A DNA stretch of 14,259 bases from Desulfuromonadales bacterium (GTDB lineage Bacteria; Desulfobacterota; Desulfuromonadia; Desulfuromonadales; BM103). The first letter of the stretch is position 1, and each line of letters begins with the position of its first letter. The position numbers and the translations under genes are program-made. Where the stretch lies: NCBI GenBank assembly GCA_030630015.1, contig DAOVNV010000030.1, forward strand, positions 1 through 14,259, read 5' to 3'. The notes under the pieces were generated by a model. That model was given only the letters and a program-made list of their open reading frames with translations. It had not been told where the DNA came from and did not search any database. Shown here one piece after another: positions 6,363-14,198 of the stretch.

Positions 6363-6389
6363 TGGGGACGGAATTCAATTCCGTCCCCA
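6363..6389. repeat. REP-like perfect palindrome downstream of lon
   Basis: TGGGGACGGAAT (6363-6374) and ATTCCGTCCCCA (6378-6389) form a perfect 12-bp stem with the 3-nt loop TCA, 24 bp after the lon stop codon. Read from lon, no T-run follows, so it is not a standard terminator, though it may protect the lon mRNA 3' end. G4AC...GTC4 palindromes of this kind are, from memory, scattered between genes in related genomes and resemble REP sequences mobilised by REP-associated tyrosine transposases. Confidence 0.65.
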
Positions 6390-6413
6390 TCTCAATGCCC
6401 TGTTCTCAAGGGA

Positions 6414-8846
6414 TCAAAAGGCGATGTTATAAACATCATTAAAGGTTCTCACGAAGTGGATGGTCAGTCCCTCTTTAAGGTAATCAGGAATCTCTTCAAA
6501 GTCCTTGCGATTATCTTCCGGAAAGATCAGCGTTGCTAAACCGGCTCGACGCGCGGCGATGACTTTTTCCTTGAGACCGCCGATCGGCAGGACCCGGCCG
6601 GTCAGGGTCAGTTCGCCGGTCATCCCCAGTTTTTTCCTGACTGTTTTGCCAGTGGTCATGGAAACCAGCGCGGTGGCCATGGTGATGCCGGCCGAAGGGC
6701 CATCCTTGGGGGTTGCTCCCGCCGGCACGTGCAGGTGAACGAAGTGCTGGTCGAGAAACTCGGAATCGACGCCGAAATCGACCAAATGCGCCATGACGAA
6801 AGAATAGGCGATCTCTGAGCTCTCCACCATGACGCTGCCCAGTTGCCCGGTTTGTTTGAAACCCTTGTTTTTGGCAAGCATGGCGGTGGCTTCGATCTGC
6901 AGGGTCGTGCCGCCGAGACTGGTCCAGGCGAGGCCGGTCACCACTCCGGGAACACCTTCAAAGACCTCCTCAGCCGTAAAGACCGGCTTGTCGAGATAGT
7001 GTTCCACGTCCCGCTTGCGGATGGTGACCTTTTTCAGGGTGTCCTCTTCGGCAAACGCCATGGCCGCGCGACGCATGATCTTTTTGATCTGGTTCTCCAG
7101 GCTGCGGACACCGGCTTCGCGGGCGTAGCCGTCGATGATCTGCACCAGGGCCGCTTTGTGAATAACCACCTGACCCCTCTGCAGGCCGTGGTTTTTGAGC
7201 GCTTTGGGGATCAGGTAGCGTTTGGCGATTTCCAGCTTTTCTTCGAGGATATAGCCGGACAGGCGGATCAGTTCCATGCGGTCGAGCAGGGGGCGCGGGA
7301 TGGTGTCGAGCTGGTTGGCCGTAGCGATGAACATGACGTTAGACAGGTCGAAAGGCACGTCCAGGTAGTGGTCGCGGAAGGAGTTGTTCTGTTCGGGATC
7401 GAGCACTTCGAGCAAAGCTGAAGCTGGGTCACCCTGGAAGGATGCGCCGATCTTGTCGATTTCATCCAGCATCAGCAGGGGGTTGGACGTGCCGACCGTT
7501 TTCATCGCCTGGATGAATTTGCCCGGCATGGCGCCAATATAGGTGCGGCGATGGCCCTTGATTTCCGCTTCATCGCGCATGCCACCCAGTGAAAAGCGGA
7601 AAAACTTGCGCCCCAGCGCATTCGCGATGCTGTGTCCCACCGAAGTTTTACCGACGCCGGGCGGGCCGACCAGGCAGAGGATCGAACCGGAGATATCACC
7701 TTTCATCTTGCCGACCGCGATAAATTCGAGGATGCGTTCCTTCACGTCCTTGAGGCCGTAATGGTCGCGGTCCAGAATCCGCCGCGCCCTGGCCAGGTCG
7801 TAAGAATCCTTGCTGTAAAGACCCCAGGGCAGGATGGTCAGCCAGTCCAGGTAGTTGCGGCTGACAGTATATTCTGGAGAGCTTGGTTCGAGAAGCTGGA
7901 GTTTTTCCATTTCATCTTCGACGACGTTTCCGGCCTCGTCGTTGAGTTTCAGCTTCTCGAGGCGCTCCTGAAATTTTTCGAGTTCGGAGGTCTTCCCTTC
8001 TTTCTCCAACCCAAGCTCCTTCTTGATCGCCTTGAGCTGTTCATGCAGAAAGAATTCCCGCTGCTGGGCCGAAATTTTCTCCTCGATCTGCATCGAGATC
8101 TTGGCTTGCAGCCGGGAGACTTCCAGTTCCTTTTTGAGCAGGACCAGTACCTGATCGATGCGCTTGCGAACATCGAAGCTTTCCAGGATGCTCTGCAGTT
8201 CTTCGCCGTCGGCGGAGGTCAGGTTCGCGGCAAAGTCGGCCAGGCGCCCCGGATCATTCATGCTTGAGCGGGTCAGGAAAAGCTTGATCTCTTCCGAGTA
8301 CAATGGATTGATCTGGACCAGTTCCTTGAGGGTCGAGATAATCGCCATTGAGTAGGCTTTCAGCTCAGGATTCACTGATAATTCGGGAGTTAAGTTGTAG
8401 CGGACGCGGGCCATCAAGGGCTGCTCGACCGGGAGCATTTCAAGGATGGTGAAGCGTTCCAGGCAATTGACCATGACATGCATGCTGTCCTGGTCGCTAT
8501 GTAGGATTTTGAGAATCTTGGCGGCAACCCCGATTGTACAAAGGTTGTCGGTTGAATCCTCTTCTTCCATGTCCTTGACCATGATCAGGCCAATTGCCTG
8601 CCCACCGGTTTCCATCGCCTGCTGCACCGCTGCCATCTGCAGTGAGCCGCTGAGCGCAAGAGGAATCAGCAGGCCGGGGAAGGAGGGGCGCGGCCGCAGG
8701 GGGATGATCGGCAGTTGCGTCGGCAGCAGGTCAGCTGCAACAATCAGCCCTTCCTCCTTTATCTCCTGGGCAAACTCGGAAGAGTCAAGGTCTTCAACCA
8801 GGTCGAATTCCGTTTCAATAATTCTGGATTCTTTATCGTCGCTCAT
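6414..8846 (-). CDS. lon: ATP-dependent Lon protease (LonA)
   Basis: An 810-residue AAA+ serine protease that degrades damaged and regulatory proteins in the cytosol, acting as a hexamer. Order of parts: acidic N-terminal extension (1-40), Lon substrate-binding domain (about 44-240, from LPIIPLRPRPSFPG), coiled-coil linker (about 240-320), AAA+ module with Walker A GPPGVGKT (394-401) and Walker B LLMLDEID (457-464), then the protease domain with catalytic Ser718 in PKDGPSAG and Lys761 in GGLKEKVIAARRAG. All key residues are present. The length slightly exceeds E. coli Lon (784) because of the N-terminus. The start ATG has GGAGGAG 9 nt upstream. The gene stands alone, divergent from polA. I see no clear sigma32 or CIRCE element, so heat-shock control is not evident. 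Confidence 0.97.
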   Translation of the reverse strand: MSDDKESRIIETEFDLVEDLDSSEFAQEIKEEGLIVAADLLPTQLPIIPLRPRPSFPGLLIPLALSGSLQMAAVQQAMETGGQAIGLIMVKDMEEEDSTDNLCTIGVAAKILKILHSDQDSMHVMVNCLERFTILEMLPVEQPLMARVRYNLTPELSVNPELKAYSMAIISTLKELVQINPLYSEEIKLFLTRSSMNDPGRLADFAANLTSADGEELQSILESFDVRKRIDQVLVLLKKELEVSRLQAKISMQIEEKISAQQREFFLHEQLKAIKKELGLEKEGKTSELEKFQERLEKLKLNDEAGNVVEDEMEKLQLLEPSSPEYTVSRNYLDWLTILPWGLYSKDSYDLARARRILDRDHYGLKDVKERILEFIAVGKMKGDISGSILCLVGPPGVGKTSVGHSIANALGRKFFRFSLGGMRDEAEIKGHRRTYIGAMPGKFIQAMKTVGTSNPLLMLDEIDKIGASFQGDPASALLEVLDPEQNNSFRDHYLDVPFDLSNVMFIATANQLDTIPRPLLDRMELIRLSGYILEEKLEIAKRYLIPKALKNHGLQRGQVVIHKAALVQIIDGYAREAGVRSLENQIKKIMRRAAMAFAEEDTLKKVTIRKRDVEHYLDKPVFTAEEVFEGVPGVVTGLAWTSLGGTTLQIEATAMLAKNKGFKQTGQLGSVMVESSEIAYSFVMAHLVDFGVDSEFLDQHFVHLHVPAGATPKDGPSAGITMATALVSMTTGKTVRKKLGMTGELTLTGRVLPIGGLKEKVIAARRAGLATLIFPEDNRKDFEEIPDYLKEGLTIHFVRTFNDVYNIAF

Positions 8847-8951
8847 GACGGAAGGCTCCTCCAGGGGAACTGTTAATCTTCAGAAACTTTACATGCTTGG
8901 CAATTTTTCAAAGCGCTTCAGACTGATAAGAAAAGCTAATCATTTTGATCC

Positions 8952-8966
8952 ATGGTTGTCAACCAT
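8952..8966. promoter_or_regulatory. 15-bp palindrome between lon and polA, candidate operator
   Basis: ATGGTTG-T-CAACCAT is a perfect palindrome with 7-bp arms. The core TGTCAAC recurs in the same orientation 21 bp on (8978-8984), about two helical turns. On the minus strand each core reads GTTGACA, so part of it could also serve as a -35 box for lon, but no matching -10 box is convincing. The position suits a regulator acting on lon, polA or both. Confidence 0.4.
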
Positions 8967-8989
8967 TGCGTCGTGTCTGTCAACGGTTC

Positions 8990-9018
8990 TTGGACTGGGG
9001 CACTACATGTGGAATAAT
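8990..9018 (+). promoter_or_regulatory. Candidate polA promoter
   Basis: TTGGAC (8990-8995) and AATAAT (9013-9018) are separated by 17 nt. The -10 box is good and the -35 box only half matches. The leader would be about 130 nt and would contain the 9029-9097 stem-loop. Confidence 0.3.
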
Positions 9019-9028
9019 GTCGAAGGGC

Positions 9029-9097
9029 AGAATACAGAATGTAGAGTAGGTCTGGAATAAATACCCGAAAGCCGATTTTTTCTATCTCCTGTATTCT
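9029..9097. repeat. Long inverted repeat in polA leader
   Basis: The 17-nt arms 9029-9045 and 9081-9097 pair at 14 positions plus one G-U, with an outer perfect 9-bp core AGAATACAG/CTGTATTCT and a 35-nt loop. Only 60 bp separates it from the polA start codon. It could be a leader hairpin or the remains of a small repeat element. Confidence 0.5.
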
Positions 9098-9156
9098 AAG
9101 TGCTCAGGTTGTCTCCATTTTTAGCCCTTAATTTTCTAACAATACACAGGTTTGCA

Positions 9157-11826
9157 ATGTCAAATACCGAACGCCGCGTCTATCTGATCGATGGTTCTTC
9201 CTACATTTACCGGGCCTATTACGCGATCCGCCACCTTTCCAATTCGAAGGGGATGGCGACCAACGCCATCTATGGTTTCACCAAGATGCTGATGAAGGTG
9301 GCCCGTGAGGAAGCGCCCGATCACTTGGCCGTGATATTTGATGCGAAAGGTCCTACCTTTCGTAAGGAGATTTATCCTGAGTACAAGACCAACCGGGCAG
9401 CCATGCCTGAAGACCTGGTGTCGCAGATCCCTTATATCAAGGATGTGGTCAGGGCATTTAACATACCGGCCCTGGAAAAGCCGGGTTACGAGGCCGATGA
9501 CATCATTGCGACCCTTGCGCGCCGGTTTGCCGACGAAGGGATGGAGGTGACCGTGGTGACCGGTGACAAGGACCTGATGCAGATCGTTTCCGATCGGGTC
9601 CGCATGCTTGACACCATGAAAGACAAGGTCTTCGGGCCGGCAGAGGTCGCCGAACGGTTCTGCAGTCCGGCACAGGTTATAGAAATTCAGGCGCTGGCCG
9701 GGGACAGTTCAGACAACGTCCCGGGCGTGCCGGGCATCGGTGAAAAAACGGCTAAAACTTTGATCGAGCAGTTTGGTACCATTGACAACCTGCTGGCCAA
9801 TCTCGACCAGCTCAAGGGCAAGCGCCGCGAGAACCTGGAGGCTTACGCGGAGCAGGCTCGCCTTTCGAAAAAACTGGTGACCCTGGTCGATGATCTCTCC
9901 CTTGATGCCGATTATGATTCTTTCGCTCTTACCGAACCGGACCAGGCTGCACTGACAAAACTGTTCAAGGAGTGCGAATTCCATGCGCTGTTGCAGGAGT
10001 TTTCCAGTGATGAACGTGCATCATCGGAAAATTATCACTGTGTTCTGTCGACGACTGAACTTGACAGTCTGGTGTCCATTCTTCAGCAAGCCGGGCGCTT
10101 TGCTTTTGATACCGAAACAACCAGCCTGAACCCTCATATGGCTGAACTGGTCGGTTTCTCTTTTGCCGTTGCCGCCGGAGAGGCCTGGTATGTCCCGGTT
10201 GGCCACCGCTACCTCGGTGCTCCTGAGCAACTGCCGCGCGCCCTGGTCCTTGAGCGGGTCAAGCCGCTGCTGGAAGATGCACAGTTGGAGAAGATCGGCC
10301 AGAATCTCAAATACGATGTCCTGGTTCTGGCACGGGCGGGCATCGAGGTTCAGGGTATTGTTTGCGACACCATGCTGGCCAGCTATCTGGCCAACCCGGC
10401 AGCACGATCCCATGGGATGGATAGTCTGGCCGCAGAGTTGCTCGGCTACCGGACCATCAGCTACAGTGAAGTGGCCGGCAGCGGCCGCAACCAGGTCGGT
10501 TTCGAAGAAGTAGAGATAGAAAAGGCAGCAGTTTATGCTGCGGAAGATGCCGACATTACCCTGCGACTTTACGAAAAACTCATGCCGATGGTTGCCGCAG
10601 CAGAACAGGAGACGCTGTTCCGCGAAGTTGAGATGCCTCTGTTACCCGTCTTGATCGATATGGAACAGACCGGGGTGCGGATCGACGCAGGGTTCCTTGA
10701 AGGGCTTTCGGTAGAGATGGCCGAAAAGATGGCGGGGCTGGAGACTGAAATCTACGAGGCGGCCGGCGGCCCGTTCAATGTCGCCTCGCCGAAACAGCTG
10801 GGGGAGGTCCTGTTTGAACGGCTCAAATTGCCGAGGGGCAAAAAGACCAAAACCGGCTGGTCGACCGACGTGGAGGTGCTGACCAAGCTTGCAGAAGAGC
10901 ATGAAATCGCGGCCCGTGTCCTCGAGTACCGGTCCCTGGCCAAACTGAAAGGGACCTACACTGATGCCCTGCCGAAACTGGTTCATCCTGAGACCGGGCG
11001 AATCCATACCTCGTTCAATCAGGCGGTTACGGCCACCGGCCGGCTTTCTTCCAGCGATCCGAACCTGCAGAATATCCCGATCCGCACCGAGGAGGGGCGG
11101 CGCATTCGCGAGGGCTTCATCCCCGCGGCGGGCAACCGGCTGATCTCAGCTGATTATTCGCAGGTCGAGCTGCGCGTGTTGGCGCACATGGCCGATGTGG
11201 CGGCTCTCAAGGAGAGTTTCCTGCAGGGGGAGGATATCCATCGCCGCACGGCTAGTGAGGTGCTCGGGGTCTTCCCGGATATGGTCAGTGACGAGCAGCG
11301 CCGCCAAGCCAAGGCGATCAATTTCGGGGTGATCTACGGCATGAGCGCTTTCGGCCTGGCCAAGCAACTGGGAATCGCACGGCGTGAAGCGCAGGATTTT
11401 ATCGACCGCTATTTTGAGCGCTACCCGGCAATTCGCACCTTCATGGATGCGAGGATCGAAGAGGCCCGTCAACACCAGTATGTGACCACTCTGCTCGGCA
11501 GACGCTGCGCCATCCCTGAAATCAACAGCAAGAACGGGGCGGTGCGCGGCTACGCCGAGCGCAACGCGATCAACTACCCGGTGCAGGGCTCGGCGGCTGA
11601 CATCATCAAGGTGGCTATGGTGAAAATTTACCAGCGCCTCGCCGATGAAAACCTGCAGGCAAAAATGGTATTGCAGGTCCATGACGAACTGGTTTTCGAT
11701 GTGCCGGAAACCGAAGTCGATACGGTCAGACAGCTCGTTTGCGAGGAGATGATGCAGGCGGTCCCGCTCGATGTGCCGCTGGTGGTCGATGTCGGGGTCG
11801 GTAAGAATTGGCGCGAAGCACATTGA
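9157..11826 (+). CDS. polA: DNA polymerase I
   Basis: An 889-residue family A polymerase for Okazaki-fragment maturation and repair synthesis. Domains: 5'-3' exonuclease (1 to about 285, opening MSNTERRVYLIDGSSYIYRAYY, with EADDIIATLA and GDSSDNVPGVPGIGEKTA), 3'-5' exonuclease (about 295-490), polymerase (about 500-889). Proofreading acidic residues are intact: Asp318 and Glu320 in FDTETTSL, Asp387 in GQNLKYD, Asp466 in AEDADITL. Polymerase motifs are intact: Asp666 in DYSQVELR, the O-helix RRQAKAINFGVIYG with Arg716 and Lys719, and His842-Asp843-Glu844 in QVHDELVFDV. I chose the ATG at 9157, with CAGG 8 nt upstream, because an earlier in-frame start would add a non-homologous 19-residue tail. 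It is somewhat shorter than E. coli Pol I (928). It is a single-gene unit, divergent from lon. Confidence 0.98.
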   Translation: MSNTERRVYLIDGSSYIYRAYYAIRHLSNSKGMATNAIYGFTKMLMKVAREEAPDHLAVIFDAKGPTFRKEIYPEYKTNRAAMPEDLVSQIPYIKDVVRAFNIPALEKPGYEADDIIATLARRFADEGMEVTVVTGDKDLMQIVSDRVRMLDTMKDKVFGPAEVAERFCSPAQVIEIQALAGDSSDNVPGVPGIGEKTAKTLIEQFGTIDNLLANLDQLKGKRRENLEAYAEQARLSKKLVTLVDDLSLDADYDSFALTEPDQAALTKLFKECEFHALLQEFSSDERASSENYHCVLSTTELDSLVSILQQAGRFAFDTETTSLNPHMAELVGFSFAVAAGEAWYVPVGHRYLGAPEQLPRALVLERVKPLLEDAQLEKIGQNLKYDVLVLARAGIEVQGIVCDTMLASYLANPAARSHGMDSLAAELLGYRTISYSEVAGSGRNQVGFEEVEIEKAAVYAAEDADITLRLYEKLMPMVAAAEQETLFREVEMPLLPVLIDMEQTGVRIDAGFLEGLSVEMAEKMAGLETEIYEAAGGPFNVASPKQLGEVLFERLKLPRGKKTKTGWSTDVEVLTKLAEEHEIAARVLEYRSLAKLKGTYTDALPKLVHPETGRIHTSFNQAVTATGRLSSSDPNLQNIPIRTEEGRRIREGFIPAAGNRLISADYSQVELRVLAHMADVAALKESFLQGEDIHRRTASEVLGVFPDMVSDEQRRQAKAINFGVIYGMSAFGLAKQLGIARREAQDFIDRYFERYPAIRTFMDARIEEARQHQYVTTLLGRRCAIPEINSKNGAVRGYAERNAINYPVQGSAADIIKVAMVKIYQRLADENLQAKMVLQVHDELVFDVPETEVDTVRQLVCEEMMQAVPLDVPLVVDVGVGKNWREAH

Positions 11827-11846
11827 GCTGCAAAAGCGAAACCCTC

Positions 11847-11981
11847 TCTCACGCCCGTTCGCGCCGCTCACTCAAGTCCGCGAAGTACGCAGAGTAAAGG
11901 CCAAAGACGATGGGCTTAAGCAAAACAAAAAAATGGTCTTAAAGATTTTGACTTTGCGAACTTTGCGAACTTTGCGTGAGA
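11847..11981. repeat. 135-bp repeat element with inverted ends and 9-nt periodic motifs
   Basis: Outer ends are TCTCACGC (11847-11854) and its exact reverse complement GCGTGAGA (11974-11981). The right part holds three tandem 9-mers, ACTTTGCGA, ACTTTGCGA, ACTTTGCGT (11951-11977). The left part carries the inverted counterpart in the same 9-nt rhythm, AAGTCCGCG AAGTACGCA GAGT (11874-11895). It starts 20 bp after the polA stop codon and has no coding capacity. CTTTGCG-type 9- to 10-nt repeats ending in TGAGA are, from memory, common between genes in many environmental bacteria. Confidence 0.75.
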
Positions 11982-12059
11982 CAGATTCTGAAAAGCACGC
12001 TTGCCCTGAAAGGTCAATCATGGCATGATGCCGGCCGTTTTGCAGAAAGGGTGTCAAGC

Positions 12060-12314
12060 GTGGTTCACGACAAGGATTTTGTTGCTATATTCCATTCGAT
12101 CCACCGGGTCCTCAAGGCGGAAAAAATTCTCAAGGAGGCGGGGGTGGATTTTCTGCTGATCCCGGTCCCGCGCCAGTTGACCTCGGATTGTGGCCTGGCG
12201 CTGCGTATTGCACCGCAACACCGAACTAAGGTGCTCTCCGTACTGGCCGGTCATGATCTTCTGCCGGTTGAATTGCACCAGAAAATTGAGGACGGTTACC
12301 AGCGGTGTGGATGA
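12060..12314 (+). CDS. DUF3343 protein (putative Se/S carrier-like)
   Basis: An 84-residue small soluble protein. FVAIFHSIHRVLKAEKILKEAG (7-28), followed by LIPVPRQLTSDCGLALRI (33-50), matches the DUF3343 / Se_S_carrier pattern, in which the cysteine of the (S/D)CG motif (Cys44) is the conserved residue proposed to carry sulfur or selenium. A second cysteine lies two residues from the C-terminus (Cys83, YQRCG). I chose the GTG at 12060 because AGAAAGG lies 9 nt upstream and the conserved strand begins seven codons later; GTG at 12051 is an alternative. Upstream extension to 11976 would run into the repeat element. The gene lies 89 bp before ffh, with a promoter candidate in between, so it may be separately expressed. 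The carrier role is a family-level prediction only. Confidence 0.75.
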   Translation: MVHDKDFVAIFHSIHRVLKAEKILKEAGVDFLLIPVPRQLTSDCGLALRIAPQHRTKVLSVLAGHDLLPVELHQKIEDGYQRCG

Positions 12315-12331
12315 GAACGCCCTGTTTTTGC

Positions 12332-12361
12332 TTGACAAACTTCAGGTGAGTTCACTAAAGT
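12332..12361 (+). promoter_or_regulatory. Candidate sigma70 promoter for ffh operon
   Basis: A perfect TTGACA (12332-12337) and TAAAGT (12356-12361, 4 of 6) are separated by 18 nt. Transcription would start near 12368, about 36 nt before the ffh start codon. It overlaps no gene, lying between the DUF3343 stop codon and ffh. Confidence 0.5.
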
Positions 12362-12403
12362 GCTTCATTTGCCGTGAACCTGTCCAAATAGAGCTCTAGG
12401 AAC

Positions 12404-13756
12404 ATGTTTGACAACCTTTCTGAAAAGTTCGATGCAGTTTTCAAAAAGCTGCGTGGTCACGGGCGGCTGACTGAAGAAAATATCCAGTTGGCCATGCGCG
12501 AAGTGCGCCTTGCCCTGCTTGAGGCGGATGTCAACTTCAAGGTGGTCAAGGACTTCGTGGCGGCGGTCCGGGAGCGTGCCGTCGGCCAGGATGTCCTGCA
12601 AAGCCTGACGCCTGCCCAGCAGGTGATCAAGATCGTGCGGGACGAGTTGGGCACCCTGATGGGCGCCGGTGAGGACAATCACCTCGACTTGGCGGCTCGG
12701 CCACCTGTAAGCATCCTGCTGTGTGGCCTGCAAGGTGCCGGTAAAACCACGACCTGCGGCAAACTAGCGCTTAAATTGCGGCGCGAAAAGCGCAATCCGC
12801 TGCTGGTGCCAGCCGATATTTACCGCCCCGCGGCGATCGAGCAGTTGAAAATCCTGGGCCGTCAGCTCGATATTGCCGTGTTCGACAGTTCGGCTGACCA
12901 GGATCCGGTGGATATCTGTCGCCAGGCGCACGCTTTTGCGGATCGCCAGGGATACGATACACTGATACTCGATACAGCGGGTCGCCTGCATATCGATGAT
13001 GAGTTGATGCAGGAACTGGAGCGGATCAAGTCCGCCCTGGAACCGCGTGAAATCCTGTTGGTTGCTGATGCCATGACTGGTCAGGATGCGGTCAACGTGG
13101 CCAGTTCATTTGACGAACGCCTCGGTCTGACCGGCGTTGTACTGACCAAACTGGACGGCGATGCCCGCGGTGGAGCCGCTCTGTCGATTCGCGCCGTAAC
13201 CGGCAAGCCGATCAAGCTGGCCGGTGTGGGTGAAAAGCTTGATGCCCTGGAGACCTTTCACCCGGAGCGTCTGGCGCAGCGCATCCTCGGTATGGGGGAT
13301 GTTCTCTCCCTGATCGAAAAGGCGGAAGCCGCGATTGACGAAGATCAGGCCGTCGCCTTGGAGCAGCAACTGCGTCAGGATGGTTTCACACTTGAAACCT
13401 TCCGCGACCAGCTTAAGACCATCAAGAAGATGGGATCCATGGATTCGATCTTGTCGATGATCCCGGGTGCCGGCAAGGCGCTCAAGCAGATGAAGGGCGC
13501 GCAGGTCCCTGAAGACGAACTGAAAAAGATCGAAGCGATCATCAATTCGATGACCCGGCAGGAACGCCGCAATCATAAGATCCTCAATGGCTCGCGGCGG
13601 TTGCGGATCGCCAACGGCAGTGGAACCCGGGTGCAGGATGTTAACCAGCTTCTGAAGCGTTTCACTGAAGCCCAGAAGATGATGAAAAAAATGCAGAAGA
13701 TGGGCCCCAAGGGCATGCGCAACATGATGGGTGGTGGTGGCGGTCTACCCTTTTAG
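12404..13756 (+). CDS. ffh: Signal recognition particle GTPase Ffh (SRP54)
   Basis: A 450-residue SRP protein that binds 4.5S RNA and signal peptides of nascent membrane proteins and docks with FtsY. N domain 1 to about 95; G domain about 96-295 with G1 GLQGAGKTT (108-116), DTAGR (190-194) and TKLDGDARGG (248-257); M domain from about 320, with the SRP-RNA-binding region RIANGSGTRVQDVNQLL (401-417) and a methionine-rich tail (KMMKKMQKMGPKGMRNMMGG) ending in a glycine run. Length and motifs are normal. The ribosome-binding site is poor: AGGA ends only 2 nt before the ATG. ffh followed by rpsP and a KH-domain gene is a conserved order in many bacteria. Confidence 0.98.
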   Translation: MFDNLSEKFDAVFKKLRGHGRLTEENIQLAMREVRLALLEADVNFKVVKDFVAAVRERAVGQDVLQSLTPAQQVIKIVRDELGTLMGAGEDNHLDLAARPPVSILLCGLQGAGKTTTCGKLALKLRREKRNPLLVPADIYRPAAIEQLKILGRQLDIAVFDSSADQDPVDICRQAHAFADRQGYDTLILDTAGRLHIDDELMQELERIKSALEPREILLVADAMTGQDAVNVASSFDERLGLTGVVLTKLDGDARGGAALSIRAVTGKPIKLAGVGEKLDALETFHPERLAQRILGMGDVLSLIEKAEAAIDEDQAVALEQQLRQDGFTLETFRDQLKTIKKMGSMDSILSMIPGAGKALKQMKGAQVPEDELKKIEAIINSMTRQERRNHKILNGSRRLRIANGSGTRVQDVNQLLKRFTEAQKMMKKMQKMGPKGMRNMMGGGGGLPF

Positions 13757-13841
13757 ATGTTTTTGAGATAATTACAACAGAATGAAACCAAACAGGTAAG
13801 ACCTGAATAGACAAGCGTTTTTTGAGGAGGAAGTCAAAACC

Positions 13842-14102
13842 ATGGCAGTTAAAATCAGATTGGCCCGCGGGGGCGCCAAGAAAAAGCCCTTTTACCAAGT
13901 GGTTGTCGCCGATGAGCGGTTCCCTCGTGATGGTCGTTTCATTGAAAATCTTGGTCAGTACGATCCCAAGCTGGATCCCCCTTTGATGAACCTGAAGGAA
14001 GAACGTGTCATCGATTGGCTGCAGAAGGGCGCTCAGCCGACCGATACGGTTCGCACGCTGCTGCGCAAGCAGGGAATCTGGGCCAAGTTCAAGCAGGCCT
14101 GA
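13842..14102 (+). CDS. rpsP: 30S ribosomal protein bS16
   Basis: An 86-residue small-subunit protein of normal length. The opening MAVKIRLARGGAKKKPFYQVVVAD and the block GRFIENLGQYDP are diagnostic of bS16, which is needed for 30S assembly. The start ATG has a strong GAGGAGG site 9 nt upstream. It lies 85 bp after ffh, probably in the same transcript, and is followed by a KH-domain gene; rimM, trmD and rplS would be expected next. The ffh-rpsP gap contains a small CAGGT/ACCTG hairpin. Confidence 0.98.
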   Translation: MAVKIRLARGGAKKKPFYQVVVADERFPRDGRFIENLGQYDPKLDPPLMNLKEERVIDWLQKGAQPTDTVRTLLRKQGIWAKFKQA

Positions 14103-14109
14103 AAACTTT

Positions 14110-14132
14110 CCGAAACTGAGAGCGGGTTTCGG
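14110..14132. promoter_or_regulatory. Hairpin in rpsP-KH gene spacer
   Basis: CCGAAAC (14110-14116) pairs perfectly with GTTTCGG (14126-14132) around a 9-nt loop, 7 bp after the rpsP stop codon. No T-run follows, so it is more likely an mRNA-processing or stabilising hairpin inside the operon than a full terminator. Confidence 0.35.
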
Positions 14133-14198
14133 TGGGTTTCAAATTCCGGGCTTTTGCGGCGCCGATCTGAATTTGCCTGATGGTAAAGGATGGACGCC

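Noticed and set aside
6262..6413. Possible T-box leader for trpS
   Set aside because: I found no T-box consensus or specifier-loop structure; the region is explained by REP-like palindromes. T-boxes are also unusual in this group.
6843..8355. Several long plus-strand frames opposite lon (for example 6843-7421 and 7632-8267)
   Set aside because: All are antisense to intact lon. Their sequences look like complement translations, with no start-site signal or domain.
8847..8951. Heat-shock (sigma32 or CIRCE) promoter for lon
   Set aside because: No TTAGCACTC inverted repeat and no CTTGAA/CCCCAT pair with acceptable spacing could be found on the minus strand.
11146..11871. 241-codon minus-strand frame opposite the polA polymerase domain
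   Set aside because: It is antisense to conserved polymerase motifs and begins inside the downstream repeat; no ribosome-binding site or family is recognisable.
11976..12059. Upstream extension of the DUF3343 gene to a GTG at 11976
   Set aside because: The extension begins inside the 135-bp repeat element, lacks a ribosome-binding site and does not resemble the family; GTG at 12060 is better placed.
13106..13576. 156-codon minus-strand frame opposite ffh
   Set aside because: It is a shadow of ffh codons, with no independent evidence.
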